DNA of 64,000 nucleotides. Origin: Heliocidaris erythrogramma (taxonomy: Eukaryota > Echinodermata > Echinoidea > Camarodonta > Echinometridae). A program made the position numbers and the translations under genes. The DNA lies in the NCBI GenBank assembly GCA_025617745.1, contig CM046871.1, positions 33,611,579 through 33,675,578 of the forward strand, in the 5' to 3' direction. Positions 44,857 through 54,717 of this stretch are shown here, piece by piece. Position 1 is the first letter of the stretch. Every line of letters begins with the position of its first letter. A model generated the notes under the pieces. The model saw only the letters and a program-made list of their open reading frames with translations, was not told where the DNA came from and did not search any database.

Positions 44857-46067
44857 AATATAACCAACTTACGGTAAGTTATTTGTAATATTCTGCTGTA
44901 GAATTGTGAGACGACAGGCGAAGAAAATAGTATAGGGGCTTGCTCCGAAGCCATCACCAATGCAATAGGGCTTTAACCGATTGTACGAAAAGGGGGATGG
45001 CCTCCGTGTTTTGAATTGAATTAACTAGTAAACCACAATATAGCAGCTGATGATATAATTTAATTATTACCAGTCCTATTCTGTCTTTGTAGGAATATCC
45101 CATTACTTTTGCCCCCATCTCTCTTTGTCTCTCCCCCTCATTTTTCTCATACTCTCTTTTCTCTCTTACAACAGATCTGTAAAAATGACTCCAATAGAAT
45201 TGAGGAAAAAATAATGATCTCTTATTTTTTTTATTTGTGTTTTTATTAGGAAATCAACAGAAATCACAACAATTACAAGTGATTTACATGATTTTAAAAA
45301 AATCACTGAGCAAAAAAAAACAACAACAAAAACCCCCAACAAAAACAAACAGTAAAAATAAAGCAATTGGAACAAAATAAAAAAAAATTATAAAAATGAT
45401 CTCTTATTGCTCCCCCCTTTTTACTACATCCCGCATTCGCCCTTGTCATATAGAATGTCAGTGTCAGACTCATATCCATAACAGGGTTCAGAAGCCTCCC
45501 CCCCCCCCCACACACACACACACATACACTACATTGTCGGTCTCTCGGTACCAAAGACAAGCAAACAACGAACAGCAAGCAAAAAAACCTTGATAAGCCA
45601 AGTTTGGGCAAACTGACATATCATCGGCAACGCCACCGGCAACGCTACCACCTCTATCGGGATCGCAGAGGAGTAAACCAAGCCTAGATAGTGCTAGACA
45701 CCTATCATGTCCATGCACCTATTCCGCTCAGCTATTCCATGCTGCTTGCATGAATATCAGCCATTAAGCTAGGCGTAATGCGGTGATAGAACATTGATGA
45801 TACGAATTTATCAAATTAACACATTGAATTTTGCCTCTGGTACATTGGAAATATAGTAGTGAACTGGAATTTAGTTAGATATTCTTCTAACCGGCTAGGT
45901 TGGGTTTGCTTTCGGGCGGACGTACGTCTGCTACATGGTCGTCTGCTAGTGCACGATCTCATTGGATGTCGTCACTCACGTGATCGGTACACGCCCATTT
46001 ACATTAGGTCATCGATAACAAATTGGAATGCACGTGTAGTATGGCAAATTATTTTTTTTGGTCGAAA
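44857..46067. other. Noncoding stretch with microsatellites and a GC-richer segment
   Basis: It holds A-rich and T-rich tracts (about 45220-45390), a (CA)n tract after a poly-C run (45499-45530) and a GC-richer part (about 45600-45720 and 45880-46000). Open frames are short and unrecognised. Confidence 0.45.
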
Positions 46068-46451
46068 GCATGCATATTCCCGGGGATTTGTGCGGGGTTT
46101 ATTGGACTCATCGAGCCTCAATTATACCCTTCCATAGCTTTAAATTTCATGTAAATCACATTTTTCCTAATTTCAAATAAATACTAGGGGAATTAAAATC
46201 ATTTCAAAACCCCTGTTTTCATGTGTTATCCTATGGGAGCTGGAAGGCCAAAAGCATGCATATTCCCGGGGATTTATGGGGGGTTTATTGGACTAATCGA
46301 GCCTCAATTATACCCTTCCATAGCTTTAAATTTCATGTAAATCACATTTTTCCTAATTTCAAATAAATACTAGGGGAATTAAAATCATTTCAAAACCCCT
46401 GTTTTCATGTGTTTACCTATGGGAGCTGGAAGGCCAAAAGCATGCATATTC

Positions 46452-48672
46452 CAGGGGCGTATCCAGGATTTCCTAATAGGGGGGGGGCGCCAGGAATTAT
46501 TGATCGCCGTCATGGGGGAGGGGTCTTTGGAAAATTTTTGCTTCTGAAGAAGGGCTGAGATGCAAAATAGTGCTATATGCAGAGCTGCCAACGTGTCACT
46601 TTCAAAAAACATATTATTCAGCTAGAAAAAAACATATTTTTAGGTGAAAAAACATATTTTGCCGGTTTTATATGTTTGTCGCTATTTTCCTTAAAAATGC
46701 TAATGCGACTACTGTACATTTCTTTAATAAGAACGCCTTCAGTTGCATAAAGTCGTTTCATGTGAATGCATTAAAAAATAAAAAATACTGGTCAAAATTG
46801 TGCCCCGCACAGTTTGCAACAGGCACTGAACTCGTCTCGTCTCGAAGCAGCTCCATTTTGCTGAGCTGCATACTCGGGTTTGAATGTTTGCTTCCTTCAG
46901 CTCAAAAAAATCCTGAAAACCCAAGCCGGAGGTACAGGGGCCCGCTCAGGGCCCCTGATGGGGTCGAGGGGCAAAGCCTCTTTTGTGGGTTCAGGGAGCG
47001 AAACCCCCTGAAGCTGGTACGTTTTCTTGTTCTTTAGAGGGCTAAATTCATTAATCTACAGTACATTATAAAGAAATATTGACATGATTAACTTAATATT
47101 TTAGAAAATTGATCTGCTTTTTACCACACCACATGCAAATTCACCTTGCCCAGTTGCCTAGTAAGATCTAAACTCAAAACCAGGAACTAATTTTTTTTTC
47201 CATGGAAAATCCTTTATCTTCATTCTATAACATTCCAGGAATTCCCTGATCGTATGTAGTTAACCACAGCTAAATTCAAACACCCCAACATAAAGTTAAA
47301 GAGTAGCCCGCCCCCCCCCCCCCCCCACCCCACTCGGAGGTCGAAGGGACCGCATGCGTGTTCCCAAAATCTCCGGTAAAGGGGTATTTTTTGGGCGACA
47401 CAATCCGGCCCGTGAATTGTAAAAAAAGGGGGTATTTTTTATCTTTCACCCGGAGATTTCATTAAAAAGGGGGGTGTTTTTCTTTCTCTCTCTCTCTCTT
47501 CGACACCTGAGAAATTAAAAAAAGGGGGGGGGGGTATGAAATATCTTGAAAAATCGATCAAATCCCAGGGTCAAATTCCCGAAATTCCTGCTAGTTTTGA
47601 TAGCTCATTCAGCCAGGATTATTTCATTTTGAAAAGTAGAAACACTGGCCCCCATCTCTTCCAAGGTATTGTAATGACAGCTTACTTGGGAGGGGGTTGG
47701 TGTCTGTCCTGAGATATGGGGGTACATTGAGCAGTGTTCTGAATTTAGGGGGGTCTCCAAAGCAGGAAAAGCCCGCGCAAAGCCCGCGATAGGGGGGTTC
47801 AGAAATTTTGGCAGCCCTGAGATAGGGGTGCTTTCAAAGGGAGGGAACAAGCATACGCGTACCCTAAATAATACTGAGGGGGGGGGGGGGGGGCGGGAAG
47901 AGTAGAAAACAAGCCACAAAAGCCTGGTCATGAAGAACGATTCACGATATGCACGCACTGTACCCACCACACTACCAATTATCTAGACCGCTGGTGCTGG
48001 GGAAGACTTGGCACCTGTATCCTTGTACCTTGATCATAGTCTCTTGAAAAAAATCCCTGCTGGAATTCACTTTCCAGTAGGGATTTTTTCAAGAGAATAT
48101 TTCAACAGATTAACCAACAAATTAGACATTATCTCTCACCTGAATCATGAAAAATAGCGATGATATTCCATTTGGACTCATTTGCAAAATTTAGAATCAG
48201 TTCTCAGAGGAAAAATGCCGGTTATTAGGGGCTGTGATTTCCTATATCTCGCGATAGCACAATCGTGCACTGCCATCATGCATAACATGGATTCACTGCA
48301 CAGTACGTTATCTTGTCAATGTACACTGTTTGTTCTCACACCCATGCTTCGTATACACTGTACATGTTAGCACAAACAGTGCACATAGACAAGATAAGGT
48401 AGTTGCAGGGTATGTACGTAGTGTAAGTTCGAACAACCATACTCGGAATTTTCAAAAAACGGATTTTCGCACAGAAAAACGTACGGACGTATTTTACTCA
48501 AAAAAACGTATTAATACGTTAAAAACGTTCTACTTGGCAGTTCTATATATGTGACCAATTTTGAAGCCTATTTAATGAACAATATTTTCAATTAGTATGA
48601 GGATTTTTTTTTTTTTACGACGGCCAATAGGGGGGGGCGCGCGCCTGTTGCGCCCCCCTGGATACGCCACTG
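46452..48672. mobile_element. 2.2-kb DNA transposon inserted in the tandem array
   Basis: The ends caggggcgtatccagg (left) and ctggatacgccactg (right) are inverted repeats. The array unit is split with the 5-bp word TATTC on both sides (46447-46451 and 48673-48677). The interior has long poly-C and poly-G runs, repeated 'aaaaaggggg' blocks and a GC-rich hairpin region near 46930-47020. A 121-residue plus frame (46672-47037) shows no transposase motif. Terminal similarity suggests a hAT-type origin, although hAT elements normally make 8-bp duplications. Confidence 0.72.
48041..48098. repeat. Short hairpin
   Basis: The left arm tcttgaaaaaaatccctgct is mirrored by agtagggattttttcaaga with a short loop. 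It is an isolated palindrome within the 2.2-kb transposon. Confidence 0.75.
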
Positions 48673-49886
48673 TATTCCCGGGGATTTATGGGGGGTTTAC
48701 TGGACTCACCAAGCCTTCATTATACCTTATCAGAGCTTTAAATTTCATGTAAATCACATTTTGTATATTTTCAAAGAAAAATTATGGGAATTATAATCAC
48801 CCTAAAATTCCTTGTTTTCGCGTGTTAACCTATGGCAGGCGAGACGTTTTTGGTCAAAAGCATGCATATTCCCGGGGATTTATGGGGGGTTTAGTGGACT
48901 CATCAAGCCTTCATTACACCTTTTCAGAGCTTTAAATTTTATGTAAATCACGTTTTTTATATTTTCAAATAAAAATTATGGGAATTATAATCATCCTAAA
49001 ATTCCTTGTTTTCGCGTGTAAACCTATGGCAGGAGAGACTTTTTTGGGGTAAAAAGCATGCATATTCCCGGGGATTTATGCGGGGTCTATTCAACTAGTT
49101 GAGTCTTAATTATACATTTTCAGAGCTTTAAATTTTATTCAAGGCACATTTTTCAAAATTTTGATTTAATTCTGCGGGAATTATAATCATTCGAAAATTC
49201 CCGTTTTTGCGTGTTCACCTATGGGAGATGGAAGGCCAAACTGCATGCATATTCCCGGGGATTTATGCGGGGTCCCTTGCACTTTTTGAGCCTTCATTAA
49301 GCCTTTTCAGAGTCTCAAATTACATGTAAGCCACATTTGCACTAAATTCAAGGTAATACTAGAGGAACTATAATCATTTTTAAAATCCATGTTTTCACGT
49401 GTTAACCCTATGGCAGATGACTCTGTCAAAAAGCAGGCATGATCCAAGGGATTCATATCGGCATTTATTGACAAAAAAGGTTCAAGAAATGTTTTTTTAA
49501 CTATCCATCCTTTTTCTCGTGCAAAAATCAGACTTGAAAAAGATAGAGTAAGATATGAAATATCAAGAAAAAGTGAGACATCTTTTCACGTGTTATACCT
49601 ATGGAGAACGTATTTTTCCGAGTCTGTTTTTAACACAGCAAAGTATGCCTCCAAAATGTACTACGGAAGTACGTCAGAGTGATCTGTCTTGATAACTATA
49701 CCTTTTTATCGAATTGTATAGGCGGGCGCAATGCGCGGTAATCAAAGAATTCTTCGGTCAAAGAAAGGATACTAGTACCATTCTCTTTGAACAGGTGTCG
49801 ACTGCTGTGGTGGCGTTCGACTCGTAAAAGGAGAGAAAAAAAGAAAAAAACAGAAATATCGCCGTCGAGGGTTAAACAAACGACCA

Positions 49887-49922
49887 CGCCCAACCACAGA
49901 ACTCCAAAAGACGTAGAAGGCT
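49887..49922 (+). repeat. Left target duplication and terminal inverted repeat of the THAP transposon
   Basis: The 8-bp target copy CGCCCAAC (49887-49894) directly abuts the 28-bp terminal repeat (49895-49922), which starts CACAGAACTCCAAAAGACG. The repeat is identical, in inverse orientation, to 54041-54068. Confidence 0.88.
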
Positions 49923-49971
49923 TGTGCGGGTGCGAAACTATCGCCGTCGCTCGTACGTGGTCACGTGATAT

Positions 49972-49991
49972 CCGCCATCTTGGTTAGTCCT
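49972..49991 (-). repeat. Left subterminal inverted repeat (contains a YY1-like word)
   Basis: On the minus strand this reads AGGACTAACCAAGATGGCGG, matching 53949-53968 in 18 of 20 positions in inverse orientation. The aagATGGCGG part fits the YY1 consensus and lies about 100 bp upstream of the THAP start codon, so it may also be part of the promoter. Confidence 0.7.
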
Positions 49992-50083
49992 TCAGATAGC
50001 GGATCGTCAAGCGCAATAATTCATTTAACACACGATTTAACATGTAGATTCTATTCATGAACTTTTGAGTAATTTTCATCGCC

Positions 50084-50151
50084 ATGCCGTTTTGCACGGC
50101 ATATAACTGTACTAACCGTCAGAAGAAAGGATGCGGGAAAACTTTCCACAG
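50084..50151 (+). CDS. THAP gene exon 1 (residues 1-23)
   Basis: It encodes MPFCTAYNCTNRQKKGCGKT and then FH, with the first two zinc ligands. It ends CACAG|GTTAGT, two bases into an Arg codon. A CpG-rich upstream region with cacgtgat and a YY1-like site is the likely promoter. Confidence 0.88.
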
Positions 50152-52058
50152 GTTAGTTGATCTGATTAATTCAGTAATAAGTTATAATTTATGATGTTTT
50201 GACAATGTCGACTCTCTTCGTGATACTTGGCTTTTTGTAGTACGTAGTCCCATCTGTTCATTTTACCGTTTTATTTTAATTACTCGCTGCAGTTTTCATG
50301 ATGTGGTCTTATGAAAATCGCTCATTGAGTAAAGATAAATAACTTGTTTAATTAAATTAATGAATATTACCATTTCATACCTTTCTGACATTCCTACAGA
50401 ATAGTTAAAGAGATCTAAGCAGCTAATTTAACCATTTTAAGAACAGTAAAAATTGTGACACTGACATGACTGACACTCAGTCCATGACTCAGTCATCAGG
50501 TCATGACAGTGAAACTTTGTGACAGTTTTATGTAAAGTTAGACTTAGACTTTAGAGAGAAATTCTAACTCGGTCATGACATGTAACTCTAAGGCCTAATA
50601 GGTAAATCTAAGTTAGTAATTAATACTCACAGTGAAGACAGAGTGAGCTGTGTCTGTGATTGTGAAGACTTCGCTTCAGAAGTTCAGTCTACGTCTTCAC
50701 TCTTCTTCACTTCCATGGCATGACTTCCCTGAACTGACATGACTGAAGATGCGATGGTCATGAGATGAGTGACACTGTCATGGCTGTCGTTAACGCGTTA
50801 ATTGTCGATTTTCTTAGAAGTATGAGTAATATGTGGTGTAATTGTGTTAGTGAGGTTGACCTGAATTCTGATGTTAAAGGGAAATCCAACCTTAATTAAT
50901 AGCAAGTTGCTTTAAAAGAAAGAGGAAAAATCAGAGAAGCAGATTGGTGAAAGTTTGAACGAAATCGGACAAGCAATAATGAATAACAAAATGTATTAGG
51001 GCCTACTCAGGATCTTTTTCTTTTATGAGGACCTACATTAACAATATGCTATCTCCAATATATTACTGCCCCGAGGGTAAAAGCGCCCCGAGGGTAAAAG
51101 CGCCCCGAGGGTAAAAGCGCCTCAAATAAAACTGCAAATTAATGATATTTTTGTGTACGACAAACGGGAGAGTTGTCCACAAAAATGTCACAATTTGAGA
51201 TTTGCATAGATGTAGTGATCTCATTTTTCAAACATCCATAACTTTCTTAGTCCTTGTCCGATTTCTTTCAAACTTTCACCATCCTATTTTTCTTATTTTT
51301 CTGCGTTCACACAAATCATCTTATTACCAAGGTTGGATTGCCCTTTAACTTAAAAAGTAATGTATTGATTAAATTAAATTATTATTAAACAATTCTTTTA
51401 TTTCTTTATCAAACATTTCTGATTTTTCTTACAATGTAGTTTGTATTTCCAAAGAGATTCTTTTCAATTAGGATTAATTCCTAGAAATTAATTGTGATCT
51501 TATGTTTTTATTTTTCCACTTTCAGATTTTCAAGAGGTGATAGTTCTCTCCTAAAGAGATGGATCGTGAACATGAGAAGAGACAACTGGACACCTGGTCA
51601 GTATTCGTCCATATGCTGCGACCACTTTGCAGAGGAATGCTTCGATCGTACTGGTCCGACAACTCGGCTCCGCTCAGATGCTGTGCCAACACTGTTCAAC
51701 TTTCCCCAACATCTTATAAAGGTAACTAATGTTCATTCAACATTGTGGCACCAACAACATGCAGGGTTTAGATACAAATAATACATTATATTATATGCAT
51801 TTATAGCTGTTTTTTTAAATTTTATTTATTTATTTTTATTTGAATCTTGTTTATATTTACGTGAATGGTACAGGCAATTCTCATTTTATGCATTTTTTTT
51901 TGATGTCTCCTAATATCAAAGGTAAATTTGTTGGGCCGAAATTATATTCTTAACTTTTATGATTGTGAACTAAGGTAACAAAGAATGATTGAACCAATGT
52001 TGATCTAATGATTAGCAGTCAACTGTCTTGCAGAATCTGTGCAAATGTAAGATTAATT

Positions 52059-52094
<36 letters not shown>

Positions 52095-52598
52095 AAACAG
52101 AGTTGAAAACTTTTCATGCATTTTCCATCATCAGACTCTGTTACTTGATATTTATTTTTTTATTGTAACTGTCTACTTTTGATTAACTTTTCCCCTCCCT
52201 TCTCATTTCAGAATGTCAAACAGTGCAAGCCCCCAATACCACGAGATACTGCTCAACCACACTCTGCCCTTAAACAGGTTGATGACTCCAATCTTCACAT
52301 TGCCGAGTGTTCAAATGAGGATCCAGCACGTGATACCTACAGACAAGAACTCAGTACCCCGATCAAACCCAAGCCCCTTGCAGACAACACTGAATCCATG
52401 TATTTACATCCATATGCCAAAGTTACTCGTGCAATTTTATTTTCATTAATTAAACCAAAGATACTTGGTGGAGATACAGTTACATGCATCTGTGATAATC
52501 ATAAAACAAACACCATAGTGATGGGTACAATGACTTCGTTTTCTCTCCTTATTATGGGTTACTTTGCAGACATTGTCAAATATTATTCAGTGGAGTGA
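50084..52598 (+). CDS. THAP-domain protein, 216 residues, three exons
   Basis: An N-terminal THAP zinc-binding domain (about 1-80), a sequence-specific DNA-binding fold shared by P-element transposases and many animal chromatin factors. The C2CH ligands are C4, C9, C53 and H56; W35, F57, P77 and the AVPT motif (75-78) are present. The otherwise common Pro after the 'HRF' segment is Ser25. The rest (89-216) has no recognised domain; it is Pro- and Thr-containing, then more hydrophobic, and ends in KYYSVE. Splicing phases agree across all exons. The start was chosen because MPFC is the normal THAP opening. The gene lies wholly inside the transposon at 49895-54068, so it is probably a transposon protein and likely to bind the element's own ends. 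Host function is not excluded. Confidence 0.88.
50878..51344. mobile_element. TTAA-flanked MITE in the first intron of the THAP gene
   Basis: The ends agggaaatccaaccttaa and ttggattgccct are inverse, and inner words such as gaaagtttgaacgaaatcgg pair with ccgatttctttcaaactttc. TTAA copies lie at 50874-50877 and 51345-51348. It must be younger than the THAP transposon it sits in. Confidence 0.82.
51068..51118. repeat. 17-bp unit repeated three times
   Basis: Three identical copies of gccccgagggtaaaagc sit inside the MITE at 50878-51344. They are GC-rich against an AT-rich background. Confidence 0.92.
51526..51721 (+). CDS. THAP gene exon 2 (residues 23-88)
   Basis: It encodes the rest of the THAP domain: LLKRWIVNMRRDNW, QYSSICCDHFAEECF and LRSDAVPTLF. 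The acceptor is cactttcag and the donor is AAAG|GTAACT in phase 0. Confidence 0.92.
52061..52091. repeat. (TA)n microsatellite
   Basis: About 31 bp of TA in the second intron of the THAP gene. Confidence 0.95.
52212..52598 (+). CDS. THAP gene exon 3 (residues 89-216, stop)
   Basis: After a tctcatttcag acceptor the frame stays open for 128 codons to TGA at 52596-52598. It opens NVKQCKPPIPRD and has no match to a known domain that I can name. It is followed by an AT-rich 3' UTR. Confidence 0.8.
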   Translation, partial: NVKQCKPPIPRDTAQPHSALKQVDDSNLHIAECSNEDPARDTYRQELSTPIKPKPLADNTESMYLHPYAKVTRAILFSLIKPKILGGDTVTCICDNHKTNTIVMGTMTSFSLLIMGYFADIVKYYSVE

Positions 52599-52991
52599 AA
52601 GGATCATTTGTGATTGAAATGAGCAAGTCCATCATCATATTCATCTGTTTCTTAAATGATATTGATTAGACTCATAAAATTTGCTTACTTATCAAGAATC
52701 TCATATTGGACCAGCATCAAAAAAAAAGAACACAGAGAAAGGAGCATTTGAGTCTGGTGGGAAAAATATTGTTTATGATAAAACTGTCTTATACATGTAA
52801 TAGAGTTCTTAAATTTATAATGAGAGTTTACTGTCTGTAGCATTTTGCCGGGCTATGGGGGCTTATGTAGCAATGTGACCACTGGCAATATGCACTTACA
52901 TATAGTAACTATCACATTCATTGCTACTGGTACTAATACATGTATTTTGTGTGAAAAATTTGTAACTTGCCAATGCTTTGTCAGTTTCTAC

Positions 52992-52997
52992 AATAAA
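52992..52997 (+). terminator. Polyadenylation signal of the THAP gene
   Basis: AATAAA lies 394 bp after the stop codon and is followed by a T-rich stretch, suggesting cleavage near 53015. The transcript therefore ends inside the transposon. Confidence 0.65.
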
Positions 52998-53948
52998 ACA
53001 TAGTTTTATTGTTCAAAGATTTTGTGAACTTTTGAATTATTTTTGGAAAATAAATGTTGAACTATAAAATTTTGTTTTTTTCGATTCCATAAAATTTAAT
53101 ATAAGATTTGCCTGTAACAGTTGATAAATCTCCCTACTCCTCTCCTCTTTCTTTTCTCTTTTTTTTTCCAGTTGTGATGTATGTGTACAATGTAAATTTA
53201 TTTACAAATGTAGTAAGCTTCTCTTTGAGTTTGTGTAATGCTATGAAGAGTGACATGTGCATTGTGTGGGGGGGGGGGGGGGGGTGTACTGTGACAAGCT
53301 TGCGCTTCATTGTTGAGCTACTAGCCTACATGTACATGAGGAAAAATGTCAGTGTGTATTAAGAAAGAGAAGATAAGGTGAATAATATTGATTCGAGGGC
53401 CGTTAAGCATTTGTTAAACTGGGGGGGGGGGGGGGGGGGGGGGTGCTAAGCAAATTAAATCAAAAGGAAAATTGTCCAGTGTTTAAAGGCAAATAATATA
53501 CAGTACTTGAAAAAATACCTTTATATAAATTTATATCGATAACACATTGGACAAAAAATGACAGGTTGTACAACCATATAAGTAATATCTTTATTTTTAA
53601 ATGTTTCGTTTTTGTTTTTGTTTTGTATGTGATTTGTTTTTGTTTTTTCCAAGGGGGGGGGGGGTGTCAAGAAGGATGATTGCGAACAAATGAACTCGGG
53701 CTCCGATGTACCTTGAAGGAGAACTACAAAACTTAGTATCTTGGAAACGAAGTGAAATTTAACTCTTGTCTCCTGAAAGAGAACTAAAATTAAACTGTTA
53801 CATGTGTAATACACATTCAGTTGATGTCATTTATGTAAGGAAAATCAGACTTAAAAATTTTCAAATGATAGACAGATGGCCCTTTTGAGAAGATCGAATA
53901 TAATAGGCATTGTGACGTGCACGATCGGTAAGCTCACTGAAAAGAACG
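52998..53948. other. Noncoding right part of the THAP transposon
   Basis: It is AT-rich with three poly-G runs (53268-53284, 53421-53443 and about 53655-53664). No catalytic transposase segment (RNase-H-like or GTP-binding) is recognisable in any frame. Confidence 0.6.
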
Positions 53949-53968
53949 AGGACTAAGCAATATGGCGG
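53949..53968 (+). repeat. Right subterminal inverted repeat
   Basis: It reads AGGACTAAGCAATATGGCGG on the plus strand, the partner of 49972-49991. An ATG inside it opens a 49-codon frame (53962 onward) running into the terminal repeat. I regard that as incidental. Confidence 0.7.
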
Positions 53969-54040
53969 CGTGTGCACTCGAGCGAATCTTCCAGCGGGTA
54001 TTTCGAGGATACCGCGATCTGTGCGTTGTGAATGGGTATG

Positions 54041-54076
54041 AGCCTTCTACGTCTTTTGGAGTTCTGTGCGCCCAAC
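54041..54076 (-). repeat. Right terminal inverted repeat and target duplication of the THAP transposon
   Basis: The 28-bp inverse of the left end (54041-54068) finishes ggagttctgtg and is followed at once by CGCCCAAC (54069-54076). Confidence 0.88.
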
Positions 54077-54317
54077 TATCTTGGCCTGGGTCAAATAAGT
54101 TGCACAAATGAAAGAAAGTGGACAATTTTTTAGAATTGGTTAAAAATATGGTTCTGATACAGTTTGGATTCTTTAGCTTATACAGTTTTTTTTATAAATA
54201 TGTAATTCAATCAACTTTTTTTTTAAGGTCATCATTTGATCAATTCAGTCTTATAATCTGTCATTTGGACTGGTTGCCAAACAAAAAATAAATAACAACA
54301 AATACATGTACCACTAC

Positions 54318-54335
54318 TACTACTACTACTCTCAA

Positions 54336-54370
<35 letters not shown>

Positions 54371-54640
54371 ATCTTTCTCTTTATCTCTCTCTCTCTGTCT
54401 AATCTCCTTTTCCCTTTCTTCCCACTTAAAAGTGGCACTTTCAGACTCTCTTAGCTCTCTCTCTAGGATGCATAATTATATTTGTCTTCGATCTTTCTCT
54501 TTCTAGTTTCATACTCATATATCTATTTATCTCTCTCCCTCCCCCTTCCTCCCCTCTCTCTTGCTCTCTTCTCTCTCTTGCTCTCTTCTCTCTCTTGCTC
54601 TCTTCTCTCTCTCTCTCTCTTGCTGTCTTTCCATCACTCC
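54318..54640. repeat. CT-rich microsatellite block
   Basis: About 300 bp dominated by tctctc, with units such as ttgctctcttctctc repeated near 54560-54610. The open frames on both strands are low complexity. Confidence 0.93.
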
Positions 54641-54717
54641 CTCTCCATTCCCCTCCCACCTCTTTCAAGACGTACTGGACCCCACATGCTTGTAGTTTTG
54701 TTGTCGTTTTAGTTTAA

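Larger units (their letters stand above)
46068..49620. repeat. ~190-bp tandem array, interrupted by a 2.2-kb insertion
   Basis: Units begin gcatgcatattcccgggg at 46068, 46254, 46440, 48860, 49056 and 49243, with a degenerate unit near 49435. Spacing is 186-196 bp. The third unit is split after 'gcatgcatattc' by the element at 46452-48672, and its remainder resumes at 48673. Confidence 0.9.
49895..54068. mobile_element. P-element-like transposon carrying a THAP-domain gene (4174 bp)
   Basis: Perfect 28-bp terminal inverted repeats (49895-49922 and 54041-54068; outer end CACAGAACTCC) are flanked by perfect 8-bp direct copies of CGCCCAAC (49887-49894 and 54069-54076). A second inverted pair, 18 of 20 matching, lies inside (49972-49991 and 53949-53968). 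The only gene is the three-exon THAP protein on the plus strand. P-superfamily elements make 8-bp, often GC-rich, duplications and have transposases with an N-terminal THAP domain plus internal inverted repeats. I see no RNase-H-like catalytic domain, so it looks non-autonomous. A TTAA MITE has inserted in its first intron. Superfamily assignment is an inference; hAT elements also make 8-bp duplications. Confidence 0.82.

Noticed and set aside
46672-47037. 121-codon frame as the transposase of the 2.2-kb element
   Set aside because: It has no hAT-type zinc finger, RNase-H or dimerisation motif, and part is a GC-rich hairpin.
46068-49620. CRISPR-like array
   Set aside because: The units are contiguous ~190-bp tandem repeats with no spacers, in a spliced animal genome.
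49787-49987. Plus-strand Arg/Lys-rich frame upstream of the THAP gene as an extra THAP exon
   Set aside because: It spans the transposon boundary and terminal repeat and has no THAP-like content. The THAP domain is complete from the ATG at 50084.
54232-54712. Arg/Glu-rich and Ser/Leu-rich frames on both strands
   Set aside because: They come from the CT-rich microsatellite.
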